Below are positions 15,985 to 24,787 of a DNA stretch of 64,000 nt, in pieces (position 1 is the first letter of the stretch; every line of letters begins with the position of its first letter). The position numbers and the translations under genes are program-made. The DNA lies in NCBI RefSeq assembly GCF_003994855.1, contig NZ_CP034142.1, positions 2,356,001 through 2,420,000 of the forward strand. The letters run 5' to 3'. Under the pieces are notes generated by a model. That model did not search any database. It saw only the letters and a program-made list of their open reading frames with translations, and had not been told where the DNA came from. Source of the DNA: Marinobacter sp. NP-4(2019) (GTDB lineage: Bacteria; Pseudomonadota; Gammaproteobacteria; Pseudomonadales; Oleiphilaceae).

Positions 15985-17445
15985 ATGAGGCGCGCCGTAA
16001 ACGATCTGCTCGGAGCTTACGACAAACTGATCATGGATCCGGTTCACGGGGGTATTCCGCTGTACCGCCACGAAATCCGGGTCATTGACCACCCTTTGTT
16101 CCAACGTCTGCGCAACATTTGCCAGAATGATATTCTCAGCCTTGTTTTCCCCGGGGCGACCCATTCCCGCTTCCTGCACAGTATCGGTGTCATGCACGTC
16201 GGCACCCGCATGTTCCGTTCAATGATTGATGCCTACCTCAGGGAAAAGCAGTTGAGCGAGAAAACAGATCTCAGTCTGAGCCAACTGGATGCTATCGATT
16301 ACCTGGCGAAAACCATCCGGCTGGGCTGCCTGCTACACGACAGCGGGCACTCCAGCTTTTCTCACCAGTTTACTCAGGCCCGCCGCATTCATGACCTGAT
16401 GTCCCGCCCGGGTCGGTTCGAAGACTTGTGGGAAGGCGTGGATTACTCTGCCTATCACAGTAGCCAGCCTGGGGAACTCGAGCACGAACACTATTCCGTG
16501 CGGGTTGCCCATGAAGTGCTGACGGACATTGATGTCCAGGCCGCCGGACTGGATGCTCGGGACGTCATCGGCATTATGGAAACGACCGATGTGCAGCCCA
16601 GCGAGGCATTCTGTAACCACGCCCGTACCTTCTGGGCCTTCATCGCTGGTGACGACGCCCATTCCGGCGCTCTCAGTCACGCCGACATACCCCGCCTGGT
16701 GATGGATCTGCTCTCTTCCATCGTGTCCGGAGAAATCGACGCCGACCGGGCCGACTACATGCTCAGGGACGGCTTTCATTCGTCAGTGACCATTGGCGGG
16801 TTCAATCTTGACCACCTGCTCAGCAACCTGCGGTTCGGATGGGATGTGTCGGAGCCCTGGCTGGGACTGGCGATCACCCAGAAAGGTCTCGGCGCCCTGG
16901 AGGATTTTGTCTACAGCCGCCATCAGATGTACCGCAAGGTGTACGCCCACAAGACCGCTCTCGGTTTCGACTGGCTGCTGCGGGAGGCCATCAACGAAGT
17001 ACTGGAGGACCCGGAGAGCTTTGAGTGGGTCGATACCTGCCTCAGTAACATGCAATATTTTGCCGAGTTGACGGATAACTTTTTCTGGGAGGCCTTCCGC
17101 AAGGTCGCCCGCCGGCACCCCAACAGCTTCTCCCGCTGCATTGTTGACCGGATCAAACTCAACCACCTGGATACCCGGGAAGACCTGACGGCCCAGGGCA
17201 TCAAGAAGCACTGCCAGTGGTTGGCGAAGGAGCTGAATCTCGAGCCCGCGCGGGTGGTTACCTGTTCCATGCGCGCCCGATTCTCGAACATTCAGGAGAA
17301 CTTCAACGGCATAAAGGTGTTGGTCCGGGCGCCTATCAACCGCAAGCGATCACTACGCAAGATCACCGAGGTCAGCGCCTTTTTCAGCAAATTCAGTGAC
17401 GACACCATTACCCACTTTTATCTGCAGCCGGATGTGACGACCTAA
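15985..17445 (+). CDS. HD-domain phosphohydrolase, dNTPase-like
   Basis: The protein has 486 residues and belongs to the COG1078 HD superfamily. The metal-binding HD motif is in GCLLHDSGHSSFSHQF (about 113–128), with an upstream R-L-R-N-I...H-S-R-F-x-H-S-x-G-V box (about 37–70) typical of dGTPase-like enzymes and a second Asp in EIDADRADYMLRDG. The family hydrolyses nucleoside triphosphates or related phosphoesters; the substrate here is not determined. It converges on the FAD-dependent oxidoreductase gene with 31 bp between stops. I see no additional domain. Confidence 0.85.
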   Translation: MRRAVNDLLGAYDKLIMDPVHGGIPLYRHEIRVIDHPLFQRLRNICQNDILSLVFPGATHSRFLHSIGVMHVGTRMFRSMIDAYLREKQLSEKTDLSLSQLDAIDYLAKTIRLGCLLHDSGHSSFSHQFTQARRIHDLMSRPGRFEDLWEGVDYSAYHSSQPGELEHEHYSVRVAHEVLTDIDVQAAGLDARDVIGIMETTDVQPSEAFCNHARTFWAFIAGDDAHSGALSHADIPRLVMDLLSSIVSGEIDADRADYMLRDGFHSSVTIGGFNLDHLLSNLRFGWDVSEPWLGLAITQKGLGALEDFVYSRHQMYRKVYAHKTALGFDWLLREAINEVLEDPESFEWVDTCLSNMQYFAELTDNFFWEAFRKVARRHPNSFSRCIVDRIKLNHLDTREDLTAQGIKKHCQWLAKELNLEPARVVTCSMRARFSNIQENFNGIKVLVRAPINRKRSLRKITEVSAFFSKFSDDTITHFYLQPDVTT

Positions 17446-17476
17446 GGGTGATGCCATAACACAAGTGCCCCGTTGG

Positions 17477-18493
17477 TTACCGGGTCATGGTTGTCACCAG
17501 CGCGCTGGCACTGTCAAACGCGCCTTCCACTCGCCCCCCGGAGAGCCAGTCTCCGGCCAGCCCGATGCCTTCGGCCGGAAACCACAGACATCCAGGCCGG
17601 TCATCGCTATCGGAGCGCGCGTACAGCCAGCGGTGGGCAACGGTCTGGTCGGGCATTGCCGCACAACCAGCTACCTCCCGAAAAGCCTCGAGCATGGCGT
17701 CAGTAACCTTATCCGCAGGTGTTTCTATGTGTTCCGCGGACCATTGCGAGGTCGCATGGAGCACCCACCACTGCCCCGGGTCTTCCCGGCCCGGCTTGCT
17801 GGAATTATTGGCAATCCAGGACAGCACAGCGTTGTGCGGACGCATACCTTCGAATTCCGCCACCGGTGCCGACTCAAAATGAGCCGCCACCGCCCAGCAT
17901 GGATGAATAGCGGACACAGGCCCATCCAGAATGGAGGCCAGATTCATCAGGCCACTGTTTGCCAGCAGGTCACGGGTCTGGGCGGGAGGCGCAGTAACAA
18001 TTACATGGTCGAAAGGCCCGTAACGCCGCGAAGAGGTATCTGTCAAAAACCACCCCCTGTCATTCCGGGCCATTCTATCGATACGCACCTCTGCCCGGAC
18101 GTCTGTATTCGAAGCCAGCGCACGGCTGACGGCCGTCATCCGAGGGATGCCAACATATCGTTCCTCATCGGGAAAAGCCTGCCATCCCCCATCCGGCTGT
18201 TGAAAACCAAAACGCCCCTGCCATGGGCCGAAACAGTTCTTTCCCGCGTTCTTTTCAAGAAAGCTCCTGAACGCCGGATTCCGGATCGTGAAATACTGCG
18301 CTCCGATGTCCGCAGACCCGCCAGCAACCCGTTTGGTCGCCAAACGGCCGCCTGGCCCGCGGCTTTTCTCGAACACAGTCACTCGGTGATTCTGCTGTTT
18401 CAGCAAAATTGCGGCAGACAAGCCGGCCAACCCTGAACCAACGATCGCTGTACGGCGTATATCAGAGCACTGGCTATTTTGATGATTCGTCAT
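17477..18493 (-). CDS. NAD/FAD-dependent oxidoreductase (COG3380, renalase-like)
   Basis: The protein has 338 residues. The FAD-binding GSGLAGLSAA is at about 19–28, followed by the FEKSRGPGGRLATKR clamp and the family phrase DIGAQYFTIRNPAFR. The C-terminal GDWL motif (GIGLAGDWLSGG) closes the FAD site. I chose the ATG at 18493 because the longer frame begins at a TTG and adds an 18-residue tail not expected in the family. Members are predicted amine-oxidase-type flavoproteins of unknown substrate. It is divergent from the desaturase-led lipid operon and may share its promoter region. Confidence 0.85.
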   Translation of the reverse strand: MTNHQNSQCSDIRRTAIVGSGLAGLSAAILLKQQNHRVTVFEKSRGPGGRLATKRVAGGSADIGAQYFTIRNPAFRSFLEKNAGKNCFGPWQGRFGFQQPDGGWQAFPDEERYVGIPRMTAVSRALASNTDVRAEVRIDRMARNDRGWFLTDTSSRRYGPFDHVIVTAPPAQTRDLLANSGLMNLASILDGPVSAIHPCWAVAAHFESAPVAEFEGMRPHNAVLSWIANNSSKPGREDPGQWWVLHATSQWSAEHIETPADKVTDAMLEAFREVAGCAAMPDQTVAHRWLYARSDSDDRPGCLWFPAEGIGLAGDWLSGGRVEGAFDSASALVTTMTR

Positions 18494-18607
18494 TGATGGT
18501 GCATCCAGAAGCGGGTGTTTGAACGTAATTGAGAACAGGTATTTCAACGTACGGTTTTCTGAACTCTTAACAGTAACAGCTACTCACGAAACAAGGGCAG
18601 TCTGGGT

Positions 18608-19564
18608 ATGACCCGAGCGCAATACTGGCTAACAAACATTCTGAGGTGGTTCGATTCCTCCGCCGGTTTGGATCACATCGACGCCTCATCACGATCATTC
18701 AACGTTGTACGGGTTATCCCCTTTATTGCGTTACACCTGGCATGTCTGCTGGCTTTCTTTACCGGAGTCAGCGGATTCGCCCTCGCGTTCGCCCTGGGCT
18801 TCTTTGTCCTTCGGATGTTCGCCATAACCGGTTTTTACCACCGGTATTTTGCCCACAAAACGTTCAAAACCAGCCGTCCGGCGCAACTTGTCTTTGCCAT
18901 CCTGGGGGCCAGCGCCGCCCAGCGTGGTCCCCTCTGGTGGGCGGCACATCACCGACATCATCACCAACATTCCGACCAGGAGGAAGACTTGCATTCCCCT
19001 CATCATGGCGGATTCTGGTGGTCTCATGCCGGGTGGTTCACCTGTGATGCCGGCTTTGCGATGGACGAGAGGCGTGTCAGGGATTGGCTCAAATTCCCGG
19101 AGTTGCGCTTCGTCAATCGCTTCGATTCCCTGGTGCCGGCAGCCGCGGCCGTCATGATATACGGTCTCGGGGAAGCGCTTGCTGCCTGGGCCCCTGGGTT
19201 GGGCACCAATGGTTTTCAGCTCCTTGTCTGGGGCTTCTTTATCTCAACGGTTGTCTTGTTCCATACCACCGTGTCCATCAACTCGCTGTCTCATGTCTGG
19301 GGCAAACGCCGGTTCGACACTCCGGATGACAGTCGTAACAATTTCTGGCTCGCCCTGCTCACCCTTGGCGAAGGTTGGCACAACAATCATCATCGCTGGC
19401 CCCAGTCAGTCCGCCAGGGTTTTCGCTGGTATGAAATCGATATGACCTGGTACGGACTGTGGATTCTATCCAGGCTCGGTATCGTCTGGGATCTGAACCC
19501 GATTCCACGGCACATTCAGGAAGAAACCCGCAAACTCGACGCGCAAAAGAGGAAGCTACCGTGA
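18608..19564 (+). CDS. Membrane fatty-acid desaturase (acyl-CoA delta-9 type)
   Basis: The protein has 318 residues. It has hydrophobic pairs at about 38–75 and 175–215 and the three histidine boxes of di-iron desaturases: HRYFAH (about 78), HHRHHH (about 114) and HNNHH (about 258). These fit the stearoyl-CoA/DesC group in the inner membrane, which places a cis double bond in acyl chains. It heads an eight-gene operon. The next frame starts with GTG overlapping its stop by 4 bp. Supplying unsaturated chains for the downstream cyclopropane-type methyltransferase is a natural link (inference). Confidence 0.93.
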   Translation: MTRAQYWLTNILRWFDSSAGLDHIDASSRSFNVVRVIPFIALHLACLLAFFTGVSGFALAFALGFFVLRMFAITGFYHRYFAHKTFKTSRPAQLVFAILGASAAQRGPLWWAAHHRHHHQHSDQEEDLHSPHHGGFWWSHAGWFTCDAGFAMDERRVRDWLKFPELRFVNRFDSLVPAAAAVMIYGLGEALAAWAPGLGTNGFQLLVWGFFISTVVLFHTTVSINSLSHVWGKRRFDTPDDSRNNFWLALLTLGEGWHNNHHRWPQSVRQGFRWYEIDMTWYGLWILSRLGIVWDLNPIPRHIQEETRKLDAQKRKLP

Positions 19565-20028
19565 GCACTGCCCCAGCTATTGAAGTTGGCACCAGGAAAT
19601 CCTCCGTTGAGGTTACCCTCGAACGATTCCGGGGGTTATTCAACTCTCTTGATGCCGGCAACCTGAGCAAACTGTCGTCGGTGTACAGTGACACCGTACA
19701 GTTTCAGGATCCACTCTCCTCGGTATCGGGGCTGGACGAGCTAAACCGCTATTTTGCCGGTGCCTACGCCAATGTCGTGTCCTGTACGTTCGAGTTCGGC
19801 GACCCGGTCATCACTGGGGAAAATGCCGCAATCACCTGGGTTATGCACCTTCGCCACAAACGTATTCGTCGTGGGCGGGAGATTCGCGTCCACGGCATGA
19901 GCCGCCTGGTGATTCAGGACGGAAAAGTCACTCACCACCGGGATTACTTTGATGCCGGCCAGTTATTGTATGAACACCTCCCCGTGATTGGTCGGTTCAT
20001 TCGCTGGATCAGGATCCATGCAGCATGA
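19561..20028 (+). CDS. NTF2/SnoaL-like protein
   Basis: The protein has 155 residues from the GTG that overlaps the desaturase stop (GTGA); a longer frame inside the desaturase is not needed. The cone-shaped NTF2-like fold is suggested by FRGLFNSLDAGNLSKLSSVY, YFAGAYANV and a final strand pair ending VTHHRDYFDAGQLLYEHLP. Families of this type at this place in pseudomonad and Vibrio lipid operons are annotated SnoaL/nuclear transport factor 2. The role is unknown; perhaps an isomerase-like or binding subunit. It overlaps the next gene by 4 bp. Confidence 0.85.
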   Translation: MSTAPAIEVGTRKSSVEVTLERFRGLFNSLDAGNLSKLSSVYSDTVQFQDPLSSVSGLDELNRYFAGAYANVVSCTFEFGDPVITGENAAITWVMHLRHKRIRRGREIRVHGMSRLVIQDGKVTHHRDYFDAGQLLYEHLPVIGRFIRWIRIHAA

Positions 20029-20825
20029 GTAAACGGCTAGAAACCCCCTCTAATATCTGGATCACCGGCGCCGGTTCGGGCATTGGCGAGGCTACCGCCC
20101 GATCGTTGCTTGATCTGGGCCACCGACTGGTTCTGACCGGAAGGCGCCGCGAACCTCTGGACGCGATTCAGGCCATATCACAGGATCGCGTGACCGTGGC
20201 TCCTGCAGACATCACGGATCAACTGCAGCTGCGGAGCATAGCGCCGCAACTTGAGAGCCATGGTGACCTGAACATGGTGATCCTCAACGCGGGCACCTGC
20301 GAGTACCTGGACGTGCGGCATTACAGCAGCGATGTCATCGCCAACAACCTGCAGATCAATGTGGTTGGTACAGCACGGTGCCTGGATATCGCCCTACCCG
20401 CGCTCCGCCGGACGCGCGCCAAGGGCCAACCTGCGACACTGGTGATTGTCAGCTCCTCCGCCTGGTGGTTCCCATTCGGACGTGCCGAGGGTTATGGCGC
20501 CTCCAAGGCCGCTCTCAGCTACTTCGCCCATTCCCTCAGAGCGGACCTGGCGGCCGAGGGCATTGACGTGGTGGTCGTATCGCCGGGCTTCGTCAAGACA
20601 CCGCTGACGGACCGTAACGATTTTCCAATGCCGTTTCTGGTCACTGCGGAGGACGCCGCGAATCGAATTGTGAATGGGTTGGCGCACGGGCGGCGTGAGA
20701 TTGCGTTTCCCAAACGTTTTACCTGGACCTTGCGCCTGCTTGGCGCCTTGCCCCGTTCAATCATTGATCGCATGTCCGCGGCCATGGCCCGGCAAAGTGA
20801 CCACTCTCAGGACGTACCCAAATGA
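20025..20825 (+). CDS. Short-chain dehydrogenase/reductase of the lipid operon
   Basis: The protein has 266 residues. It is a classical SDR with TGAGSGIGEATA (about 14–25), LNAGTCEY, the serine strand VIVSSSAWWF and catalytic YGASKAALSYF (about 155). It overlaps both neighbours by 4 bp (ATGA), so it is translationally coupled in the operon. The consistent association with the FAD oxidase, DUF1365 and methyltransferase genes suggests it acts on the same acyl or lipid substrate, but no substrate can be read from the sequence. Confidence 0.92.
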   Translation: MSKRLETPSNIWITGAGSGIGEATARSLLDLGHRLVLTGRRREPLDAIQAISQDRVTVAPADITDQLQLRSIAPQLESHGDLNMVILNAGTCEYLDVRHYSSDVIANNLQINVVGTARCLDIALPALRRTRAKGQPATLVIVSSSAWWFPFGRAEGYGASKAALSYFAHSLRADLAAEGIDVVVVSPGFVKTPLTDRNDFPMPFLVTAEDAANRIVNGLAHGRREIAFPKRFTWTLRLLGALPRSIIDRMSAAMARQSDHSQDVPK

Positions 20826-22087
20826 ATGAACCTCGTCAGCGCATTGCTGTCATTGGCGCCGGAGTTTCCGGCCTCACTGCTGCCTGGCTGCTATCGGAAC
20901 ATCATGATATTCAGCTTTTCGAGGCTGGTGACTATGCCGGTGGGCATACCAATACCGAGGCCGTCGAGGCCGGCGGAAAGGAGTGGCCGGTCAACACAGG
21001 CTTCATCGTTTTCAACGACTGGACCTACCCTAACTTTATCAAGCTGATGGATCGCCTGGGCGTGACTTCAGAAGTCAGTGACATGAGCTTCAGCGTGGAT
21101 TGCCGCGCAAATGGCCTTCAATACAACGGAACCAGCCTCAACACCCTGTTTGCCCAGCGCAGCAACTTACTGAATCTGCCATTTTTGAAGATGATCCGGG
21201 AGATTCTCCGGTTCAATCAGGAAACCCGTAAGGATCTGGCGTCTGGCGCCATTAACGATGAAGAAACGCTTGGCGAATACCTGAACCGGAACCGTTACTC
21301 CCGCTATTTCCGGAATTACTACATCGTGCCCATGGGTGCGGCCATCTGGTCCGCACCGGAAATCGTGCTGGAACGTTTCCCGATCCGTTTCTTCCTGCAG
21401 TTTTTCAATAACCACGGCATGTTGTCTGTGGACGACCGGCCAACGTGGCGCGTCATTTCGGGAGGCTCTTCACAGTACGTCACCAAAATGATGGACAGAC
21501 TCGGAGAGAAAACCCACCTGAACAGCCCCGTAGAATCCGTTACCCGACTCTCTGACAAGGTTCTCCTGGCGACCCGGGGTGAGGAGCACGAATTCGATCA
21601 GGTGATCTTCGCCTGTCACAGTGACCAGGCGTTGGCCATGCTGTCAGATCCAACGGATGAGGAACGCAGCATCCTCGGCGCTATCGCCTATCAACGAAAT
21701 GATGTGGTGTTGCATACCGACAGCTCGGTACTGCCGTCAAACCGGCGTGCCTGGGCCGCCTGGAACTATTTTATACCAGAGCACAGTACCGAGCCGGTCT
21801 CCGTCACCTATAACATGAACATCCTGCAGAATTTCCACGATGCACCGGAAACCTTCTGCGTCACCCTGAACCGCAGCCAGGATATTGCCGAAGAGCGCGT
21901 CATCAAACGTTTTGAATACGCTCATCCGGTCTTCACGCTCGACGCAGTGGCCGCCCAGAAACGGTACCAAGAGATAGGTAACCGCAACCGCAGCCATTTT
22001 TGTGGCGCCTATTGGTTCAACGGATTCCATGAAGACGGAGTCCGTAGCGCTCTCCGAGTCACTCAGGCCTTTGGGGTGGAGCTCTAG
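20822..22087 (+). CDS. FAD-dependent amine-oxidase-type oxidoreductase
   Basis: The protein has 421 residues (COG2907). The N-terminal GAGVSGLTAAWLL and FEAGDYAGGHTNT motifs bind FAD. The central part reads like the family linked to cyclopropane synthase operons (GFIVFNDWTYPNF; MGAAIWSA; GGSSQYV), and the C-terminal HFCGAYW...GFHEDGV closes the flavin site. It lies between the SDR and DUF1365 genes. A homologue belongs to the RpoE/ChrR-controlled operon of photosynthetic alphaproteobacteria linked to furan fatty acid formation, so acyl-chain oxidation is plausible here. That transfer of function is inference. Confidence 0.9.
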   Translation: MNEPRQRIAVIGAGVSGLTAAWLLSEHHDIQLFEAGDYAGGHTNTEAVEAGGKEWPVNTGFIVFNDWTYPNFIKLMDRLGVTSEVSDMSFSVDCRANGLQYNGTSLNTLFAQRSNLLNLPFLKMIREILRFNQETRKDLASGAINDEETLGEYLNRNRYSRYFRNYYIVPMGAAIWSAPEIVLERFPIRFFLQFFNNHGMLSVDDRPTWRVISGGSSQYVTKMMDRLGEKTHLNSPVESVTRLSDKVLLATRGEEHEFDQVIFACHSDQALAMLSDPTDEERSILGAIAYQRNDVVLHTDSSVLPSNRRAWAAWNYFIPEHSTEPVSVTYNMNILQNFHDAPETFCVTLNRSQDIAEERVIKRFEYAHPVFTLDAVAAQKRYQEIGNRNRSHFCGAYWFNGFHEDGVRSALRVTQAFGVEL

Positions 22088-22089
22088 GT

Positions 22090-23010
22090 ATGGCTATGCA
22101 TGGCGCCAATCCAGCTGTTCACCCGCTTGCCAGCCATTGGCTCGCGGGCAGTATCCGGCATCGCCGAAAAACTCCGGTCGCTCATGAGTTTCAGTACAAC
22201 ACCGGGATGCTGGCACTCAACCTGAACGAATGGGAACGTGTTACCCGAATCAGCAGGCTGTTCTCCCTGGAGCGTTTCAACTGGCTGTCACTGTATCGTA
22301 AGGATTATTTTGCCCCTGACTCCGGTGATCTTGCGCAAGCCGTAAGAGACCATGTTGAAACTGCCACAGGCTGGCGGCCAGACGGAGCGGTCGAGCTGAT
22401 TACCCACCCCCGCTACCTGGGATATGTGTTCAACCCGGTCAGTTTCTACTTTTGTTACGCCAGTGGCGAGCGGCCGGAAACCGGCGCGGTCCCGAAAGTT
22501 ATTCTGGCCCAGATCACCAATACGCCCTGGCACGAACGCCACGTGTATTGCCTGGAAACCATTGGCAGTGACGCAAGCCCGGCGGGTTGGCGGTCGGAGC
22601 GATTTGGCTTCAACAAACGATTTCATGTATCGCCTTTCAATGGCATGCACCAGCACTATCAATGGACGTTCAATTTCCGTGGTCCCGAATTGCGGATTCA
22701 CATGAATGTGCTTGAGAACGGTTGCAAACAGTTTGATGCCACTCTGGTGGTCCAACGTAGCCCGCTGACACGTAAACAACTACACAAAAACCTGCGGCAG
22801 TTTCCTATTGAAGCCCTGAAAGTCGCCGCGGGTATTTACTGGCATGCCCTGAAACTCAAACTCAAGGGCGCGCCTTTCTACACCCATCCGGACAAGTTGC
22901 AGGAATCCGATGCCGCTTTCAGGCTGGGTTGCAGTGACCGCGGGCTTGATGTGACTGATACAAACAATACGGACAAGACAAGTGGAAGGGTGAGCTCATG
23001 GAGAACCTGA
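22090..23010 (+). CDS. DUF1365 family protein
   Basis: The protein has 306 residues. Conserved phrases are RHRRKTPVAHEF near the N-terminus, HPRYLGYVFNPVSFYFCY (about 100–117) and KRFHVSPFNGM (about 178–188). There is no signal peptide or clear membrane segment. The biochemical role of DUF1365 is not established, but the gene is almost always next to a COG2907 oxidase and a cyclopropane-type methyltransferase, as here. It starts 2 bp after the oxidase stop and overlaps the next gene by 13 bp. Confidence 0.92.
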   Translation: MAMHGANPAVHPLASHWLAGSIRHRRKTPVAHEFQYNTGMLALNLNEWERVTRISRLFSLERFNWLSLYRKDYFAPDSGDLAQAVRDHVETATGWRPDGAVELITHPRYLGYVFNPVSFYFCYASGERPETGAVPKVILAQITNTPWHERHVYCLETIGSDASPAGWRSERFGFNKRFHVSPFNGMHQHYQWTFNFRGPELRIHMNVLENGCKQFDATLVVQRSPLTRKQLHKNLRQFPIEALKVAAGIYWHALKLKLKGAPFYTHPDKLQESDAAFRLGCSDRGLDVTDTNNTDKTSGRVSSWRT

Positions 23011-24269
23011 ATACCTCACTGGAAACCGGTATAGGCAATACATCCGTTCCAGTCACCAGCCGCATAGCAAAGCGCCTGGTCTGCCAGCAGTTGGCGTTGT
23101 TGAAAGAAGGCATCCTGACAGTGAGAGAACAAGGTTCTGACGACCTGGTCTTCGGTGACGGCAACACAAGCTATGCGCCCGCAGAGCTTATTATCCACCA
23201 CCACAGCACCTGGCGGGATCTCCTGACCGGCGGTAGCGTAGGGGCCGCCGAGTCCTGGGTTGCCGGGGACTGGCAGTCGCCGGATCTGGTCGCCCTGCTC
23301 CGCTTCTTTACCCGTAACGTCGACCGGATGAATGCGTTCGAGGACCGGTTCAGCTGGCTCACCAAGCCGGCACTGAAAAGCCTGCACTGGCTGAACCGGA
23401 ACACCAGGACCGGATCACGGAAAAACATCAGCGCCCATTACGATCTGGGTAACGACCTGTTTGAAACGTTCCTGGATCCAACCATGATGTACTCTTCGGC
23501 CATTTACCCACACCGCGAAAGTACACTCGCCGAAGCATCTGTGTACAAACTGGATACTATTTGCCGCAAACTGGATCTGCAGCCCGGTGACCATGTCATC
23601 GAGATCGGTACCGGCTGGGGCGGATTTGCCATTCATGCCGCCAAGCACTACGGCTGTCATGTCACCACGACCACCATATCGGAAGAACAGCTGGCTCTGG
23701 CGAAGCAACGGGTCGCAGAGGAAGGCCTGACAGATCGCATTACGTTGTTGTTCGACGATTACCGGGATCTGGTTGGCCAGTTCGATAAGCTGGTGTCCAT
23801 TGAAATGATCGAGGCGGTGGGCCCTCAGTTCCTCGACAGTTACCTGAGCCAGATCTCCGGTCTCCTCAAGCCGGATGGCCTGGCACTGATTCAGGCCATC
23901 AACATGCCGGAGCAGCGTTATCAGCGCGCCTTGCGTAACGTTGATTTTATCCAGCGTTACATTTTCCCCGGCAGCTTTATCCCGTCCTTCGGGGCCATCC
24001 TCGAATCTGTTCGTAAAGGCAGCGACCTGGTGCTGACGCATGCAGAGGATATTGGTTTCCACTATGCCCGCACCCTCCATGACTGGTGTGACCGATTCAT
24101 GGCCAACCACAAAGCCCTGGATGCCATGGGGTACGACCAGGCATTCCGCCGGCTCTGGCACTTCTACTTTGCCTATTGTGAGGCCGGCTTCAGCGAACGC
24201 GCGATTGGCGTCGCCCAACTGGTGCTGGCGAAACCGGGCAACAAACGGGACAACATTCTGAGCTTATGA
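22998..24269 (+). CDS. Cyclopropane-fatty-acid-synthase-type methyltransferase
   Basis: The protein has 423 residues. An N-terminal lipid-binding domain (about 20–110, with GGSVGAAESWVAGDW) is followed by a class I SAM-methyltransferase fold with the glycine loop VIEIGTGWGGFA (about 200), the family motif HYDLGNDLFETFLDPTMMYSSA (about 147–168) and SIEMIEAVG (about 270). It transfers a methyl or methylene from SAM to an acyl double bond in membrane phospholipid. In related operons this paralogue makes methylated or furan acyl chains and not classic cyclopropanes, so the exact product is open. The desaturase upstream would supply its substrate. Confidence 0.92.
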   Translation: MENLNTSLETGIGNTSVPVTSRIAKRLVCQQLALLKEGILTVREQGSDDLVFGDGNTSYAPAELIIHHHSTWRDLLTGGSVGAAESWVAGDWQSPDLVALLRFFTRNVDRMNAFEDRFSWLTKPALKSLHWLNRNTRTGSRKNISAHYDLGNDLFETFLDPTMMYSSAIYPHRESTLAEASVYKLDTICRKLDLQPGDHVIEIGTGWGGFAIHAAKHYGCHVTTTTISEEQLALAKQRVAEEGLTDRITLLFDDYRDLVGQFDKLVSIEMIEAVGPQFLDSYLSQISGLLKPDGLALIQAINMPEQRYQRALRNVDFIQRYIFPGSFIPSFGAILESVRKGSDLVLTHAEDIGFHYARTLHDWCDRFMANHKALDAMGYDQAFRRLWHFYFAYCEAGFSERAIGVAQLVLAKPGNKRDNILSL

Positions 24270-24787
24270 TCCGCTCCGACACCGCTCGCAACATCCTGAA
24301 CTTTGTACTGTTCCAGGCCGGCTGGTTGATCTGCGTGCTGTATCCGGGACTGCTGGCGGCGGGTGTTGTCGCATTGTTTCTGGTCGCGCATTTCGTTCTG
24401 GTCAGCCAGCACCGCTGGGTTGAAGCTCAGTTTATTGGCTTTGGCACAGTGGTTGGCGGTGTCCTTGATGGTATCTGGTTTCAGACCGGTGTACTGGCCG
24501 ATGGTACGGGCCAGGTCATGCTTACCCCGATCTGGCTGGTGGCAATCTGGGCCATCTTCATGACAACCCTGAGCCACTCCCTGCAATGGGTCAGCCGGAA
24601 ACCATGGCTGCCCTGGGTGCTTGCCCCCATGGCGGGTCCATTTGCCTACTGGTCCGCCAGCCAGTTGGGCGCGGTCGAGTTGCCGATGATGAACCTGTCA
24701 CTGGTGGCATTGGCACTCGGGTGGATGGTGGTCTTCCCCCTGCTGTTGCTTGTTCGCAACGCGCTGTACACGGAGCTTGCGTCATGA
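24266..24787 (+). CDS. DUF2878 membrane protein
   Basis: The protein has 173 residues with four or five hydrophobic segments (about 8–25, 28–50, 58–72, 85–105 and 140–165) and few charged residues, so it is an integral inner-membrane protein. The size and the phrases LVSQHRWVEAQFIGFGTVVGGVLDGIWFQ and PWVLAPMAGPFAYW fit DUF2878. It overlaps the methyltransferase by 4 bp and the following exported-protein gene by 4 bp. The function is unknown; genes of this family recur in this lipid operon type. Confidence 0.88.
   Translation: MIRSDTARNILNFVLFQAGWLICVLYPGLLAAGVVALFLVAHFVLVSQHRWVEAQFIGFGTVVGGVLDGIWFQTGVLADGTGQVMLTPIWLVAIWAIFMTTLSHSLQWVSRKPWLPWVLAPMAGPFAYWSASQLGAVELPMMNLSLVALALGWMVVFPLLLLVRNALYTELAS

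Noticed and set aside
17465..18436. 323-codon plus-strand frame opposite the FAD oxidoreductase gene
   Set aside because: Composition is shadow-like (rich in R, P and G) and the minus frame has clear FAD motifs.
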